A DNA stretch of 64,000 bases from Erigeron canadensis (GCF_010389155.1 NC_057761.1:12278501-12342500), one strand, 5' to 3'; counted from the stretch's first letter, positions 23,186 to 35,387 are shown. Notes: generated from the letters alone by a model not told the origin. Translations and numbers: made by a program.

Positions 23186-23902
23186 TGGACGGGGTCGGAT
23201 TCATACGCGATTTAAGCAAAAATGAACAATTTTGACGCGATTTTGTTAAAATAACGAGATCTAAGGCTAGCCAATTCATACCCATGAGTCTTGATTGCAC
23301 AAAAGTGTCACAAATCAGTACAAAAAGGGTGAAGTTTGACCGATTTCATACATCATGTGATCGACAATTGCACAACCTTAATCTTGGATACGGAATCGAC
23401 TAGTTTTAGAGTCTTTTAGCCAAGTAAAGGATATCTTCAATTTTTGTAGTTGCACAAAATCCAAATTACATGAGTGCATAATGCATTAAATCAAAGCCTT
23501 AATCAAGGTTCAATTCGTTTCTTACACACAATTGTAACTGAAATTGCACAATCAACAATCAAACACATGATTCGCTTAGCTTTTGATAAGAACCGAAAGA
23601 GTAAACATATATATACATATAAAAACGAATTGGAGGGATTAAGAACAGAACTTACACAAGTTTTTGATGAAGAGAATGATAATATTCACTTGTTTCTTGA
23701 TCAAATATTGAAGCCTTGATTGATTGAAAGCATTTAGAACCGAAATCGAGAGAATGATTTAAGAGAGGATTTGAAAGACAAACTCTTTTCTCTTCTTGTC
23801 TATGAAATCTGGATTTTTGTGATGAAAAAGTGTTTTTCAAAGATAACCTTAGAGAGAAATCTTATGTGTGTAAAACCTTTTTGATGGAATGAAAGAATAA
23901 AC

Positions 23903-23996
23903 TATATATAGGCATGAATATGTTGGAATTCAACCATGGTCGAACTCAACCAGGTCTAACTCGACCAAGTCGACCTCAACCAGGTCGAGCTCGACC
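23903..23996 (-). promoter_or_regulatory. LTR promoter: four 15-bp-spaced palindromes and TATA
   Basis: Four variants of GGTCGAGCTCGACC start at 23938, 23953, 23968 and 23983, exactly 15 bp apart; the last (23983-23996) is a perfect 14-bp palindrome. On the minus strand they sit 28 bp upstream of TATATATA (23903-23910). The arrangement suggests binding sites for a dimeric regulator in U3; the factor is unknown. Confidence 0.65.
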
Positions 23997-24672
23997 CATA
24001 TCTGAAAACTAGACTCTTTTACGAAATCGTGGCCGCTTGAATCGTCAAAAACGGAGTTACGGTTTGAAAGTTATGACCAAAACAAAATCAATACGTTTTT
24101 CTGTTGTCGACTCGTTTAATTAATTAAAACGACGCCATATACGGCAAAGGTAAATGATATCCATTGATTCGCTTAATGTTTTGAAAGTTCATTTTAACTT
24201 TATTTGGCATTTCTATGAGGCAACTAGTCTTCCTCAATCATTTGCTCCAAGTCTTAAAAAGTTAAAGGCACTAGTACTCAATAAACATGTCTTGTCTTAT
24301 TCATACTCTAATCCATATAGCCACACGTCTAAAGACTTAAATTGATAGTTAATGACCTTCTACAAACGGAAAAGTATAGTCAGACGAACGCTCAGGTGAC
24401 AGTTGTCACAAATACCGATGAGGTATTTGATTATTTGGAAGAATTTGTTCAATTGAATGAATTTGTGTATCTGCCCAAAGATGAAACAAGATGGCAAGAA
24501 GATTATGAGACTTCAGAAGAGAATGAAACAACGGAAGCTTATGATTTCTTGGAAAATGAATCTCATACCAAACCTCCTGAAAGCCAAAAATATCAAGAGA
24601 TACAGGATTCATTTCAAATCCTGAACACTGATGCATTGGAGGAGCTACATGTGTCTCTTCTTCAATCTGACT

Positions 24673-27600
24673 TGTAACATCCCGAACTCTATTATTCATT
24701 TTGTTGACTTTGACCATTAGTTGACTTTGAAGACGTTAGTTGCTTAAATGCTTAGGTAACTAACTGTAAAAGTGATGCTTTAATGAGTTATTAATAGTCA
24801 TAATAAGCTATTTTAGTTGTTGGTTAGTTATTAGAGTGCTCGTTCAGTTGTTTGAGTTCCCGGTTTATTAGTTTGAGCCCTAACGGTCGTTAAATTTAAA
24901 ATAGGGGCACTTTAGTAATTTGGCATTAAGGGTGGACGGTTTTTAGGGGGTGTTTGGTATTGCGATTACAAAACAAAATCTGCGTTTTCAAAATAGATTA
25001 TGCGTTTTCAAAACTGCGTTTTGAAAAAGGATGTAGGTACATGCTACTCCAAAACTGAGTTTTCATAGCCAATAATCACTTTTCCATACAAACACTTTTT
25101 TAGATTATTTGCGTTTAACAAATGCAATAATCAGATAATCACTTTACAACGCAATCACAAACACCCTCTAAGGGGATTATGAAGCCCTAATCCTTCAAGG
25201 TGTGCCTCCCTTCATCTCTTAGGCTTAAATTTCTTTGATTTGGGTAAATTCGGAGTGATTAAACGCTATTATATCGAATCTTTGATCATCTTTAAGGTAA
25301 GGATTGTAATCCCTACTGATATTTTTATCATATTAATCTATTCAATTCATTCATATTGGGTCTTAATCAATTGAATACGTTTTGTTGTTAGAATCAATGA
25401 TTTCGGGTCGATTCGGAGCGATCTAAGGCTTGATTTCGATTCCATATTCATCCATTAAGGTATAAGATCGAAATATTTGTTCAATATAATTATTTTTCAT
25501 TCTGATAATTTGTTCATACCTGGGTTTCTTGATTGGTGGTTGATTAAATACGTTTTATTTATATAAACGGTGATTTTGGGTCATTCGGTAACCTTTATTT
25601 CAAACGATTGGGCTGTGGTGATTCCCTACATGTATGAACGTCATATTGATGGTATTTTGATGATAACATGTGTTTAATATGAGTGTCTCACCTGGTCTTG
25701 ATCATAGATGGTTGTTTTTTATTGAATTCACTTGTTTTCGTAGATTCGGTGACCTAATATGTTAATCGTTGACCCGCAAATCAATTGGGGGATACTTGAT
25801 GATTTCATTGCATCAATCGACCCTTAATCTACTGTATTTTGATGTTCAAAAGTCGTGGTTGAGGTGTTGATTACGTTTGATGTTTGAATTGCTTGAAAAC
25901 AATGGTTTTGTAGAGCTGAAATTTCATTTGTTTTGACAAAAACATAGCTTGTTCATTAAAAATCTACAGAAGTCGAACCTTACATTTTTGATAAGGTCTA
26001 TGTGTCTCCTAAGTTCGTCTAGAAGAAAGTTTTCTCTGATTTTGCTTTGTAATCGTCTGAAAACACTGATTTATAAAAGTGGTCAGATTCGAGACGAGTT
26101 CAACAAGTCAATCTTCAAAATTTCATAGAAAATTAACGAATAATCGTATTGGGATGATTCCAATGGCTATGGTTAGATACAAGAGCTATATTTACTGTGT
26201 CATTACAGTTTGTTGATTGTTTGGGTAATGATTTGTGTAAAATGTGGTTATTGATAGACCCGTAATGCTGAATTCGTCTAGATTTTGTAGAGAAGTTGTT
26301 TATGTGAGCTAATGGTGTTTCGAAGCTATTCTAATCATAGTCACTAAATAATAAGTGTTTTTTTATGTCTATTACTTATATGTTGATCAAATGTTCGGTC
26401 TAGGTTGTTTGGAACACATACCAAGCACGGTAATACATTGTTTGTTGACTAAGAAGCTCCGAGAGGTTAGATAACTTACTTTTGACACACGAGGGACACA
26501 ACAAAACATAGATTTGATGATAACTTCCCCTTTTATGATGTTTTAACTATCTCATGCGTATACTGGACACGGGATATTTATGGAAGGGGGGGGTTACTTG
26601 AGGACATTTAATGCATGATTATGTATTTATGCTTGTGATAAATGGTTTGTTGTGTGATAGTTGTTTGTTGTTGGCTTATACACATAGTACACTAGAACTA
26701 TTTAAATTGCCATGTCACGAAGCACGTTAAGGGCCCTAATAATGTAACGAGGATTTATCGTGTATTAACGTGGAATTTATAGTGTATTTAAGTCTCGAGC
26801 ACAACGTGGAAAAGTGTTAAGCATAACCCACATTAGTCCAATGGACTCTTGTGTACGTGGATCACTCGGGGTCAATGTACCTGCTTCCTGTGTGACTCAA
26901 TCATCGTGGAAAGAGTATACTGTGTGGAGTGATTGACCACCATACGTGGGGAAATGGTTTGCTCATGGATTTGGTTATGCCTATCCATAACGACGCTGAT
27001 GGATCCCCGAAAGGTTACCCATCATGTCGGGTGTGAGGTTCTTGTAAGGTCATATGACTGTCTACACACAAATCTTAATTGTTGACTACATTGGCATAAC
27101 TTTATGTGGATATCGTGGAACATGGAAATTGTGTTGTAACGTGGAATAATAAGGATTTCTAGGCACTTTATAGGATTATATATCCTTATGATGTTGTTTA
27201 CGTGGAACTGTGTAATTGTGTCTATACATATGTGTGAGATATATTCTCTATTAAAATGTATTAATTGGCAATCCTTGTTTTGTACTAACATGTTCTCTTA
27301 CTCGGCTTTTAAGCTGACACTTGCGTTTTGTGGAAAAAAAATAATGTTGTGCCCTCAGGTTAGGACTTAAAGCTGATTGGTAGATGGTGAGATGAACTTG
27401 TGGAGCTTGAGCATTGTGGTTTTAGTTACCCATAGTTGCGTTTATCTCATAGACATTTTTATTTAGCCATTTAGTCATATTTATGTTGGTTATCTTTTAA
27501 GTTGATTGTGGATTTCATTTGAGTTATTGTGACGATATTGTAAGTAACACCTTTTGAAACATTTATTTTGTTTTATTGATTCCGTTAGGAATCAAATGAG

Positions 27601-27693
27601 ATTTTTAAACGTCGCTTCTGCAATTTGTTAACGGTGTATGTTTAAAGTTGAAAAATTTTTGAAATCCACATTTTTATAAAGTAGGGTGTTACA
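24673..27693 (+). repeat. 5' LTR of the large-LTR gypsy element
   Basis: 3,021 bp, TGTAACATCCCGAAC to GTAGGGTGTTACA. Aligns by eye over its whole length with 31140-33977. Differences: an extra 223-bp MITE at 24946-25168, loss of about 29 bp after CCTAATCCTTCA near 25199 and loss of 18 bp near 24770. Confidence 0.92.
24946..25168. mobile_element. 223-bp MITE inside the 5' LTR
   Basis: Absent from the corresponding site of the 3' LTR (near 31428), so it is a defined insertion. The ends are imperfect inverted repeats, GGGGGTGTTTGGTATTGCG and (reverse complement of the right end) GAGGGTGTTTGTGATTGCG. It is flanked by TA on both sides (TTA left, TAA right). The size, TIR and TA/TWA duplication fit a Tourist (PIF/Harbinger) or other TA-inserting MITE. 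It inserted after the two LTRs were made. No coding capacity. Confidence 0.82.
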
Positions 27694-27696
27694 AGT

Positions 27697-27707
27697 TGGT
27701 ATGAGAG
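27697..27707 (+). other. Primer-binding site, degenerate iMet
   Basis: TGGTATGAGAG, 3 nt after the 5' LTR, differs by one base from the canonical TGGTATCAGAG. Confidence 0.75.
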
Positions 27708-30700
27708 TAGTAGCTTAAGTGAACCATTGGCCATAGGTGTTGGTCTTGGACTTAAACTAGTTGTAAGTTGTGAATTTATGCTTTGGTAATTGTATTTTGG
27801 CTTTAGAAAGATTGTTTTTAGGACGGGTTGGATTGAGTGCGAGAGTAGGGTTAAGGCTTTTATGTATATGTTGTTTATATGCATAACCGTGTTGTTTTGT
27901 CTTATTTTTCTTACTTCTCGTTGTATCCATCGATAGATCTTTTGGTGTTTTTGGTAGACGATTCCTTATGAGAATTTGTACTAATTTCCCCTATATTGAT
28001 TTTGATAAGTGTTGAATCGGGAATAATGAGCAATAAACAGTAAACAAAATTGTTTATTGAAACTTGATGTTGTGTGTATAAAATTAGTAGTGGTAAATGA
28101 AGTTGATTGTTGTGACATGAGTTGTGGTCACTGTTGTCGAGTCCATTGAATTAGTGACAATAACCCGCTAGAGATGAAGTGTAGGATTGTTGATACATGA
28201 GTAGATTTAAGAAATTCACAGAGGCAGAGGTACATTTGGTGATACACAAGTAGGGTAATGGACATACATGTGAAAGGATACAATTACAATTATGGCCCAG
28301 AACGTAATTGCAAATGTATCATGACACGAGTGTGTTTGTGCCAATGCTTGTGTTGACTGGTATAAGATGCAATTAGGTTGGTCAAAAGTGCGTAGTTATT
28401 GCTATGCAAATTGAGGCAAACCTTAAGCTTAGTTGCAATGGTGTTTATTGTGAGTATGTAAGATACGTGACCAGGGGCTGGTTGATACTTATTTGAAGTG
28501 TGATAAAGTGTTGAGGCCTATCTATAATCCTGCCAGAGGTAGTGTTAGTTGTACATGTGGAATGCAAGTGTGATGAATTAATAACTGATGGTAACTTGCA
28601 TCAATTCATGGTGAAGTGAAAGGAATTCTAGCTAGGTTTTATTGATGAGGTTTTCTTACCCAACAAAATTAATCCCAAAATGAAGAGATAACCAATAGTC
28701 ATCTTACACTTAATCGTGGGGAAAGTTATGTGCTTCTGTTATGTGTGTTGAGATTAGGTGTCCATCTATTATGTGCTTGTGTTGCTTCTTCTAACCGGTT
28801 TTGATGTTGTAGTTAGTGTGGATTTGATGTCGAAAATGACGTTGTCTTTCTGTATTCTAAGGAAAGTTATGTGGTTTTGATTGTGATGAGGGCAACTTTT
28901 AGATTATTTCTTAGGTGAAAGTTCTTAAGTATATTCGACAAAAGATTGATTATTCATAATCTATGTGAATTGTGGCGTTCTTAATGACTTTTCTAGTCTT
29001 CCTAATAGAGAAGTGGTGTTTTGTGTAGATTGTATTCTTAGTGCCTTTCTTGTTTCTTAAGTTCCTTATTCCCCGCACCGACTAAGATGAAGGAGTTAAT
29101 GACCCGAATTTAACAGTCTTTTAATATTGGTTTCATTCATTTGAGTTCCTCATTTGGGGACCCTTTGTCTTCATTGTGAAAGAGAATACTAAGGCAAGAT
29201 TGCTCTTGGATTAGATGTGAGCATTATGAGTTGCTTTTGATTTGATGAACTTTGTATGACGCCCTTCCTACCTTATGTCATTGTGGTTTATTCTAGTTAA
29301 GGGATGTAGTGAGCACTTAAGAATGATTCTTAAGGTTCTGGGAGAGAGAGAGAGAGAGAGAGAGAGAGAAGCTATATGTCGGATTCTGCTGGAGTGAATT
29401 CTGGTTTAATTTAGTCCATTTCCTTGGGCATGTCATTACCATGGTGGTTGAAGCTTGTTTACCTGAAACTAAGGCTGTGGGGAGTTGAGAGGTACATATG
29501 TCACCAACTGAGATTAAATCTTTTCGGGATGTAGTTGGTTATTAATTGAGGTTCATTCGGGACTTCTAACGTATTGTTAAAACTATGATTGGGCTAGAAA
29601 AGAAAAGGGTTAAGATTCTTATAGTGATGCTTTTAGAACAAGTTTGGGTTGCGTTTCGATGATGAGGGGTAAAGTAGTTGCTTATGTTCCACATCATGCA
29701 TCATCATGAGAAGACTTTTACGATCGTGATTTAGAGCTTGTTGTTATGGTTTTTAGTCTTAAGTGATGGAGAAATTATGTGTAAGGAACCATGTGCACTC
29801 GGTACACTAGTCCTAAGAGATGTTTTAGCCAGGAAGGCATATATGTGAGATGGAGACGTCGGGTGAAATCGATGACAACTTGTGACTATGAGGCAAAAGC
29901 TTATGTAGTTATTGATGCTTTGAGTTGGAAAAGGACAAGTTTTTACGTGCTGATTGTTTTTCGTGGTTAATGAGGTAAAATTGGGTTACTTGATTGTATC
30001 AAGTCAGCCCAAAGTGATGCGTGATTTGATATCATGTTGCTTATGAGGGTTGGAAGTTCTAAGCAAGACTAAGTGGTGATCAATAGTGTTGAGTGTCAGA
30101 CATTTAATGATGTCTCGTGAATGTCAGACTACTTTAATGATGACCTACCTTCCAAGATGTGGTTAGACTTGTTGAAAAGTTACGATCTATAATCAAGTTA
30201 GGATTGAGCATTGAATTCTTAATAGTACCTGTTGTAATTGGAGATCGAGAGTAGAGACGGGAACATGATATTAAGGATTATGTAACAAAATTATCTAAAT
30301 CGTTAATTTTAATGATATGATATTCTTTAGTAGGCAGATTGACCGATAGTATTTATTCCTTGGCTACATGTAAGACAACACCATTGGATGAATTGGCTAA
30401 GACTTATGCTGATAAGATTGTGTCGGGACATGGAATTCTGTTATCGGTTGTGTCAGATTGGGACCATTGGTTATCTTTTGAATCCTTATAGAGTTTGGAG
30501 TGGGAGTTGGGTACTAAAATTCATTTAAGTACAACTATCTTCCTCAAACCGGTGAAAAGAGTAAGAGAATCATTTACACATTTGAAGATACGTTGAGGTT
30601 ATGCGTAATTGAGGAGAGTGGCACGTGATACTTCCAATTACCTTTGATCGAGTTCGCTGATAAGCAAAAGAGGCATGTTACTATTACTTGAAGTAATATT

Positions 30701-31139
30701 GTTATGTGGAGAATGTCGCTTACACGACCATTGCTTGGAAGGGTAAGAGCGAAGAGTGAGTTTTTTTTCGTTCAACCTTTTTAGATCTCTAAACGGGTCA
30801 ATAAGAGGCATATAAATTGGATCTGGCTACATAGTAGATGGTAGTAATAAAACTTTTCATGTTATTTTAAAGGGTATTTAGCGGAAGAGGTGATCTTAGT
30901 TTTGTGGAATACGTAAGTATTCATCTGAAAAGAGAACGGTGGATGGTTGTGATTCGTTTCCGGAAATAGAAGAAGTTTCATTAGCAAATTGCACTTGTGT
31001 TGGTCAAATGGAGGTACAATAAGAGAGAGAGAGAGAGAGAGCATAAAGTAGGAAACAAATTCGGTAATGAGGGATGATCTCACATTTATTTGTTGCTTAG
31101 TAGATTCTGGGGACAGAATCTTTCTAAGGATGAGGTAAT
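27708..31139 (+). pseudogene. Decayed gypsy internal region (RT/RNase H/integrase relics)
   Basis: No long ORF. Translated fragments are still recognisable: RT end at about 29.39-29.60 kb (FLGHVIT; then SPTEIKSFRDVVGY and LRFIRDF), RNase H at about 29.68-29.95 kb (DLELVVMVFSLK, YEAKAYVVIDALS) and integrase at about 30.35-30.75 kb (TTPLDELAKTYADKIV, GTKIHLST). These match the usual gypsy order on the plus strand. The gag-protease half (27.7-29.3 kb) is unreadable. GA microsatellites occur at 29343-29369 and 31022-31041. The expected PPT before the 3' LTR is decayed. Confidence 0.75.
29343..29369 (+). repeat. (GA)n microsatellite
   Basis: About 13 GA units inside the gypsy internal region; a shorter (AG)n run lies at 31022-31041. 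Confidence 0.9.
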
Positions 31140-33977
31140 TGTAACATCCCGAACTCTATTATTCATTTTGTTGACTTAGACCGTTAGTTGACTATGAGGA
31201 CGTTAATTGCTTAAATGCTTAGGTAACCAACTGTAAAAACTTGGATGGTAAATGTGATGCTTTAATTAGTTATTAATAGTCATAATAAGTTATTTTAGTT
31301 GTTGGTTAGTTATTAGAGTGCTCGTTCTGTCGTTTGAGTTCCCGGTTCGTTAGTTTGAGCCCTAACGGTCATTAAATTTAAAATAGGGGCACTTTAGTAA
31401 TTTGGCATTAAGGGTGGACGGTTTTTAGTGGATTATGAAGCCCTAATCCTTCATTTGCTCCAGGGATTAGTGTGTGTTTTCAAGGTGTGCCTCCCTTCAT
31501 CTCTTAGGCTTATATTTCTTTGATTTAGGGTGAATTCGGAGTGATTAAATGCTATTATATCAAATCTTTGATCATCTTTAAGGTAAGGATTGTAATCCCT
31601 AATGATATTTTGATCATATTAATCTATTCAATTCGTTCATATTCGGTCTTAATTAATTGAATACGTTTTGTTGTTTGAATCAATGATTTCGGGTCGATTC
31701 AGAGCGATCTAAGGCTTGATTTCGATTCCATATTCATCCATTAAGGTATAAGATCGGAATATTTGTTCAATATAGTTATTTTTCATTCTGATAATTCGTT
31801 CATACCTGGGTTTCTTGATTGGTGGTTGATTAAATACGTTTTATTGATATAAACGGTGATTTTGGGTCATTCGGTAACCTTTATATCAATCGATTGGGCT
31901 GTGGTGATTCCCTACAGGTATGAACGTCATATTGATGGTATTTTGATGATAACATGTGTTTAATATGAGTGTCACACCTGGTCTTGATCATAGATGTTTT
32001 GTTATTGAATTCACTCGTTTTCGTAGATTCAGTGACCTAATATGTTAACCGTTGACCTGCAAATCAATCGGGAGATACTTGATGATTTCATTGCATCAAT
32101 AGACCCTTAATCTACTGTATTTTGATGTTCAAAAGTCGTGGTTGAGGTGTTGATTACGTTTGATGATTAAATTGCTTGAAAACAAGGGTTTTCTAGAGCT
32201 GAAATTTTATTTGTTTTGAAAAAATCATAACTTGTTCATTATAAATCTACAGAAGTCGAACCTTACATTTTTGAAAAGTTCTATGTGTCTCCTAAGTTCG
32301 TCTAGAAGAAAGTTTTCTCTGATTTTGCTTCGTAATTGTCCGAAAACACTGATTTATAAAAGTATCAGATTCGAGACGAGTTCAACAAGTCAATCTTCAA
32401 AAATTCATAGAAAATTAACGAAGAATCGTATTGAGATGATTCCAATGGCTATAGTTAGATACAAGAGCTATATTGACTGTGTCGTAACAGTTTGTTAATT
32501 GTTTGGGTAATGATTTGTGTAAAATGTGGTTATTGATAGACCCGTAATGCTGAATTCCTCTAGATTTTGTAGAGAAGTTGTTTATGTGAGCTAATGGTGT
32601 TTCGAAGCTATTTTAATCATAATCACTAAATAATAAGTGTTTTTTTATGTCTATTACTTATATGTTGATCAAATGTTCGGTCTAGGTTGTTTGGAACACA
32701 TACCAAGCACGGTAATACATTGTTTGTTGACTAAGAAGCTCCGAGAGGTTAGATAAGTTATTTTTGACACACGAGGGACACAACAAAACATAGATTTGAT
32801 GATAACTTCCCCTTTTATGATGTTTTAACTGTCTCATGCGTATGTTGGGTACGGGATATTTATGGGAGGGTTACTTGAGGACATTTTATGCATGATTATG
32901 TATCTATGCTTGTGATAAATGGTTTGTTGTGTGATAGTTGTTTGTTGTTGGCTTGTACACATAGTACACTAGAACTATTTAAGTTGCCATGTCACGAAGC
33001 ACGTTAAGGGCCCTAATAATTTAATGAGGATTTATCGTGTATTAAAGTGGAATTTATAGTGTGTTTAAGTCTCGAGCACAACGTGGAAAAGTGTTAAGCT
33101 TAACCCACATTAGTCCAATGGACTCTTGTGAACGTGGATCACTCGGAGGCAATGTACATGCTTCCCGTGTGACTCAATCATCGTGGAAAGAGTATACCGG
33201 GTGGAGTGATTGACCACCATATGTGCGGAAACGGTTTGCTCATGGATTTGGTTATGCCTATCCATAACAACGCCGATGGACCCCGAAAGGTTACCCATCA
33301 TGTCGGGTATGAGGTTCCTGTAAGGTCATATGACCGCCTACACACAAATCTTAAATGTTGACTACATTGGCATAACTATATGTGGATATCGTGGAACGTG
33401 GAAATTGTGTTGTAACGTGGAATAATAAGGATTGCTAGACACTTTATAGGATTATATATCCTTATGATGTTGTTTACGTGGAACTGTGTAATTGTGCCTA
33501 TACATATGTGTGAGATATATTCTTTATTAAAATGTTTTAATTGGAAATTCTTGTTTTGTACTAATCTGTTCTCTTACTCGGCTTTTAAGCTGACACTTGC
33601 GTTTTGTGGAAAAAAAAAACAATGTTGTGCCCTCAGGGTAGGACTTGAAGCTGATTGGTAGATGGTGAGATGAGTAGCTACTTGTGGAGCTTGAGGATTG
33701 TGTTTATAGTTACCTATAGTTGCATTTATCTCATAGACATTTTTATTTAGCTGTTTGGCTATATTTATGTTGGTTGTCTTTTCAGTGGATTGTGGATTTC
33801 ATTTGAGTTATTGTGACGATACTGTAAGTAACACCTTTTGAAACATTTATTTTGTTTTATTAATTCCGTTATGAATCAAATGAGATTTTTAAACGTCGCC
33901 TCCGCAATTTGTTAACGGTGTATTTTTAAAGTTGAAAAAATTTTGAAATCCACATTTTTATAAAGTAGGGTGTTACA
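31140..33977 (+). repeat. 3' LTR of the large-LTR gypsy element
   Basis: 2,838 bp, same ends as the 5' LTR, followed by TGACT (33978-33982) and the continuing interrupted ORF. Confidence 0.92.
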
Positions 33978-34370
33978 TGACTTTGGTGAAGTGATAATGG
34001 AAGAGTTAAGCCTTGAAAAAGAATTTATGGAACTGGGCGATGGTGTAAGTAAGATAGCAACACAAGAACCAAAATTCCATTCACAACCTTTCATGGGAGC
34101 TGCTTTGAAAAAAGATGATTATCAGTCAACTCCTTCGGAACCAAATGAACTATTAATCATTAGCGATGGGCCAGTGCTTGAAGTTGTTGACTTGGAGATT
34201 GGTTCCTCTTTTCTTGATCAGGTATATGATGTTTCTTATGATGATACAAATTTTTCTAACTTTATCTTGCAGGACTTGGAAGATAAATTCGAAAATACCT
34301 TGGATGAAGAGGAAGTGATAGGTCCGATCAGGATGATTAAGCTTGTGAAAACCATAACAGATGTATACAT

Positions 34371-35369
34371 TGTTAGGTCGAAAATCGACTAAGTATGATG
34401 TGACTAAATATATACATTGTTAAGTCGAAAATCGACTAAGTATGATTTTGTTCAAAATAGTTGAAGTTCAGTGAAGGAAGCTTGCTCAGGATTCTGAAGT
34501 CATTCAGAATAAAGCTCACTGAAGCTTCACTTCAGTTTCAGAATCAACCAACACTAAAGACATTCAGACTGAAGTCAAAGACTAAAGACTGAAGAAGAAG
34601 ATCCTCTTAGAAGCAGAGCTCAGAGAAGATCTTATCTGAAGAAGAAACTGAAGAGGCTCAGTGTAAAAGTATTTACAACACTTTTACACTGATTACGAAG
34701 AAGTCTTTTTGCAGGCTTTAAACTACCTTTACCCGGTTAATACCTTTATACCTAGGATTGGGATAGTTTTAGCAAAAGGTTGGGAATAAAGTATGTCAAG
34801 TCACATCAAAGAAACTTACATACTTTACCTTAAACAAACATGTTATGGATTTGTCCAATAAATCCATAAATGCACCCAACCATATTTGTACGGCATTTGC
34901 CATGTCATCAAGACATGTTTGCCTATAAATATAAGACTTCTCACACTTGCAAAAATGCTTGAAACTTTGGCATTTGCAACGTGTGTTATTTACTCTAAGT
35001 ATTCTTACGAGTAAATCCTCGTTGATAGATCATTTGTATTTCTAGGTTGTTTAGATATTTTCACAAGTGTGATTATCTTTGTTCCACAACAACCTTTGTA
35101 TATTGTTTATAGCAATAAATAAAATACTTGGAAAAATACATCTTGACTCATTGCCATAATACTTGATTATATTTAGTATTTATATAGTGTCAAGCAATTG
35201 TTCTTAATTATCTTACTTGTTCATATCCATCATCTGGATCGTGATTCTTAACTAGTCTTCATCTAGATTAGAATCACTTGTCAGTCGGGTTATTTGATAT
35301 AATTGTCATTATTATTATACTCGTATTATATCTTGTACTTGATTGACATCTTGTGTAGGTGGACTCACA
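34371..35369 (+). mobile_element. 999-bp solo LTR, SIRE-like copia family, TSD TACAT
   Basis: TGTTAGGTCG ... GTGGACTCACA flanked by TACAT at 34366-34370 and 35370-35374. Related LTR sequence on the minus strand lies at 55122-56042 and 37211-37426 (shared blocks include GGTTGTTTAGATA and CCGCAACAACCTT/CCACAACAACCTTT). TATA-like CTATAAATATAA lies near 34923. The first 250 bp are dense in CTGAAG/CTTCAG boxes. A 47-bp direct duplication (34371 and 34418, each preceded by TATACAT) means the true start could be 34418. The size of about 1 kb fits SIRE-lineage LTRs; lineage is inferred. Confidence 0.85.
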
Positions 35370-35387
35370 TACATATTTCCCATGTGA

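Larger units (their letters stand above)
7527..24410 (-). mobile_element. Ty3/gypsy retrotransposon with nested copia, TSD AATAC
   Basis: Element limits are set by TGTAACACCCC at 7527, TGTCACA at 24410, and perfect duplications AATAC at 7522-7526 and 24411-24415. On the minus strand the order is 5' LTR (21610-24410), iMet PBS (21595-21606), leader, gag, protease, RT, RNase H and integrase start, then a join to foreign copia sequence at about 17.57 kb, with 248 bp of the 3' LTR at the far left. The protease-RT-RNase H-integrase order is that of Ty3/gypsy; the integrase linker (ITKFPRTKEGQDMIWVI) fits the chromovirus/Tekay-like group. Every domain is broken, so the element is dead. Confidence 0.88.
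21610..24410 (-). repeat. Gypsy 5' LTR (2,801 bp)
   Basis: Bounded by TGTAACACCCC (21610, next to the PBS) and ...TTGTCACA (24410), followed by the target duplication AATAC. It holds two groups of GGTCGAGCTCGACC-like boxes and a TATA box on the minus strand. No ORF is supported inside. Confidence 0.85.
24673..33977 (+). mobile_element. Large-LTR gypsy element with decayed pol, TSD TGACT
   Basis: 5' LTR 24673-27693, PBS, 3.4-kb internal region, 3' LTR 31140-33977. Perfect duplications TGACT lie at 24668-24672 and 33978-33982. LTRs make up almost two thirds of the element. The internal region has no intact ORF but retains RT, RNase H and integrase remnants, so it is a degenerate autonomous gypsy or a LARD-like derivative. 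The LTRs differ by scattered substitutions, a 223-bp MITE and short indels. Confidence 0.92.
7300..35387 (+). pseudogene. 294-codon ORF split by three retrotransposon insertions
   Basis: The pieces are 7300-7526, 24416-24672, 33983-34370 and 35375-35387. Each junction is one copy of a target duplication (AATAC, TGACT, TACAT), and skipping the insertions keeps one frame throughout, to TGA at 35385-35387. The only break in the frame is a TAA at 7384-7386 (codon 29). The product is very acidic, rich in Glu, Asp and Leu, with WYIKQLPNETWY near its N-terminus. It starts about 190 bp after the PBS, so by position it is the first ORF of the element whose LTR is 6468-7085. It shows no zinc knuckle or known gag motif that I recognise; a gag-like or non-autonomous-element protein is only a guess. 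The ORF was evidently largely open when each insertion occurred. Confidence 0.7.

Noticed and set aside
23097..23200. GGTCGAGCT repeats as a simple minisatellite
   Set aside because: The copies are palindromic, the spacers vary, and the same box recurs at another period 750 bp away, so plain slippage is an incomplete explanation. Kept as a finding.
27188..27370. 60-codon ORF repeated in both LTRs (also 33464-33661)
   Set aside because: Shared only because the LTRs are duplicates; the second copy is frameshifted by a changed A-run, so no coding constraint is visible.
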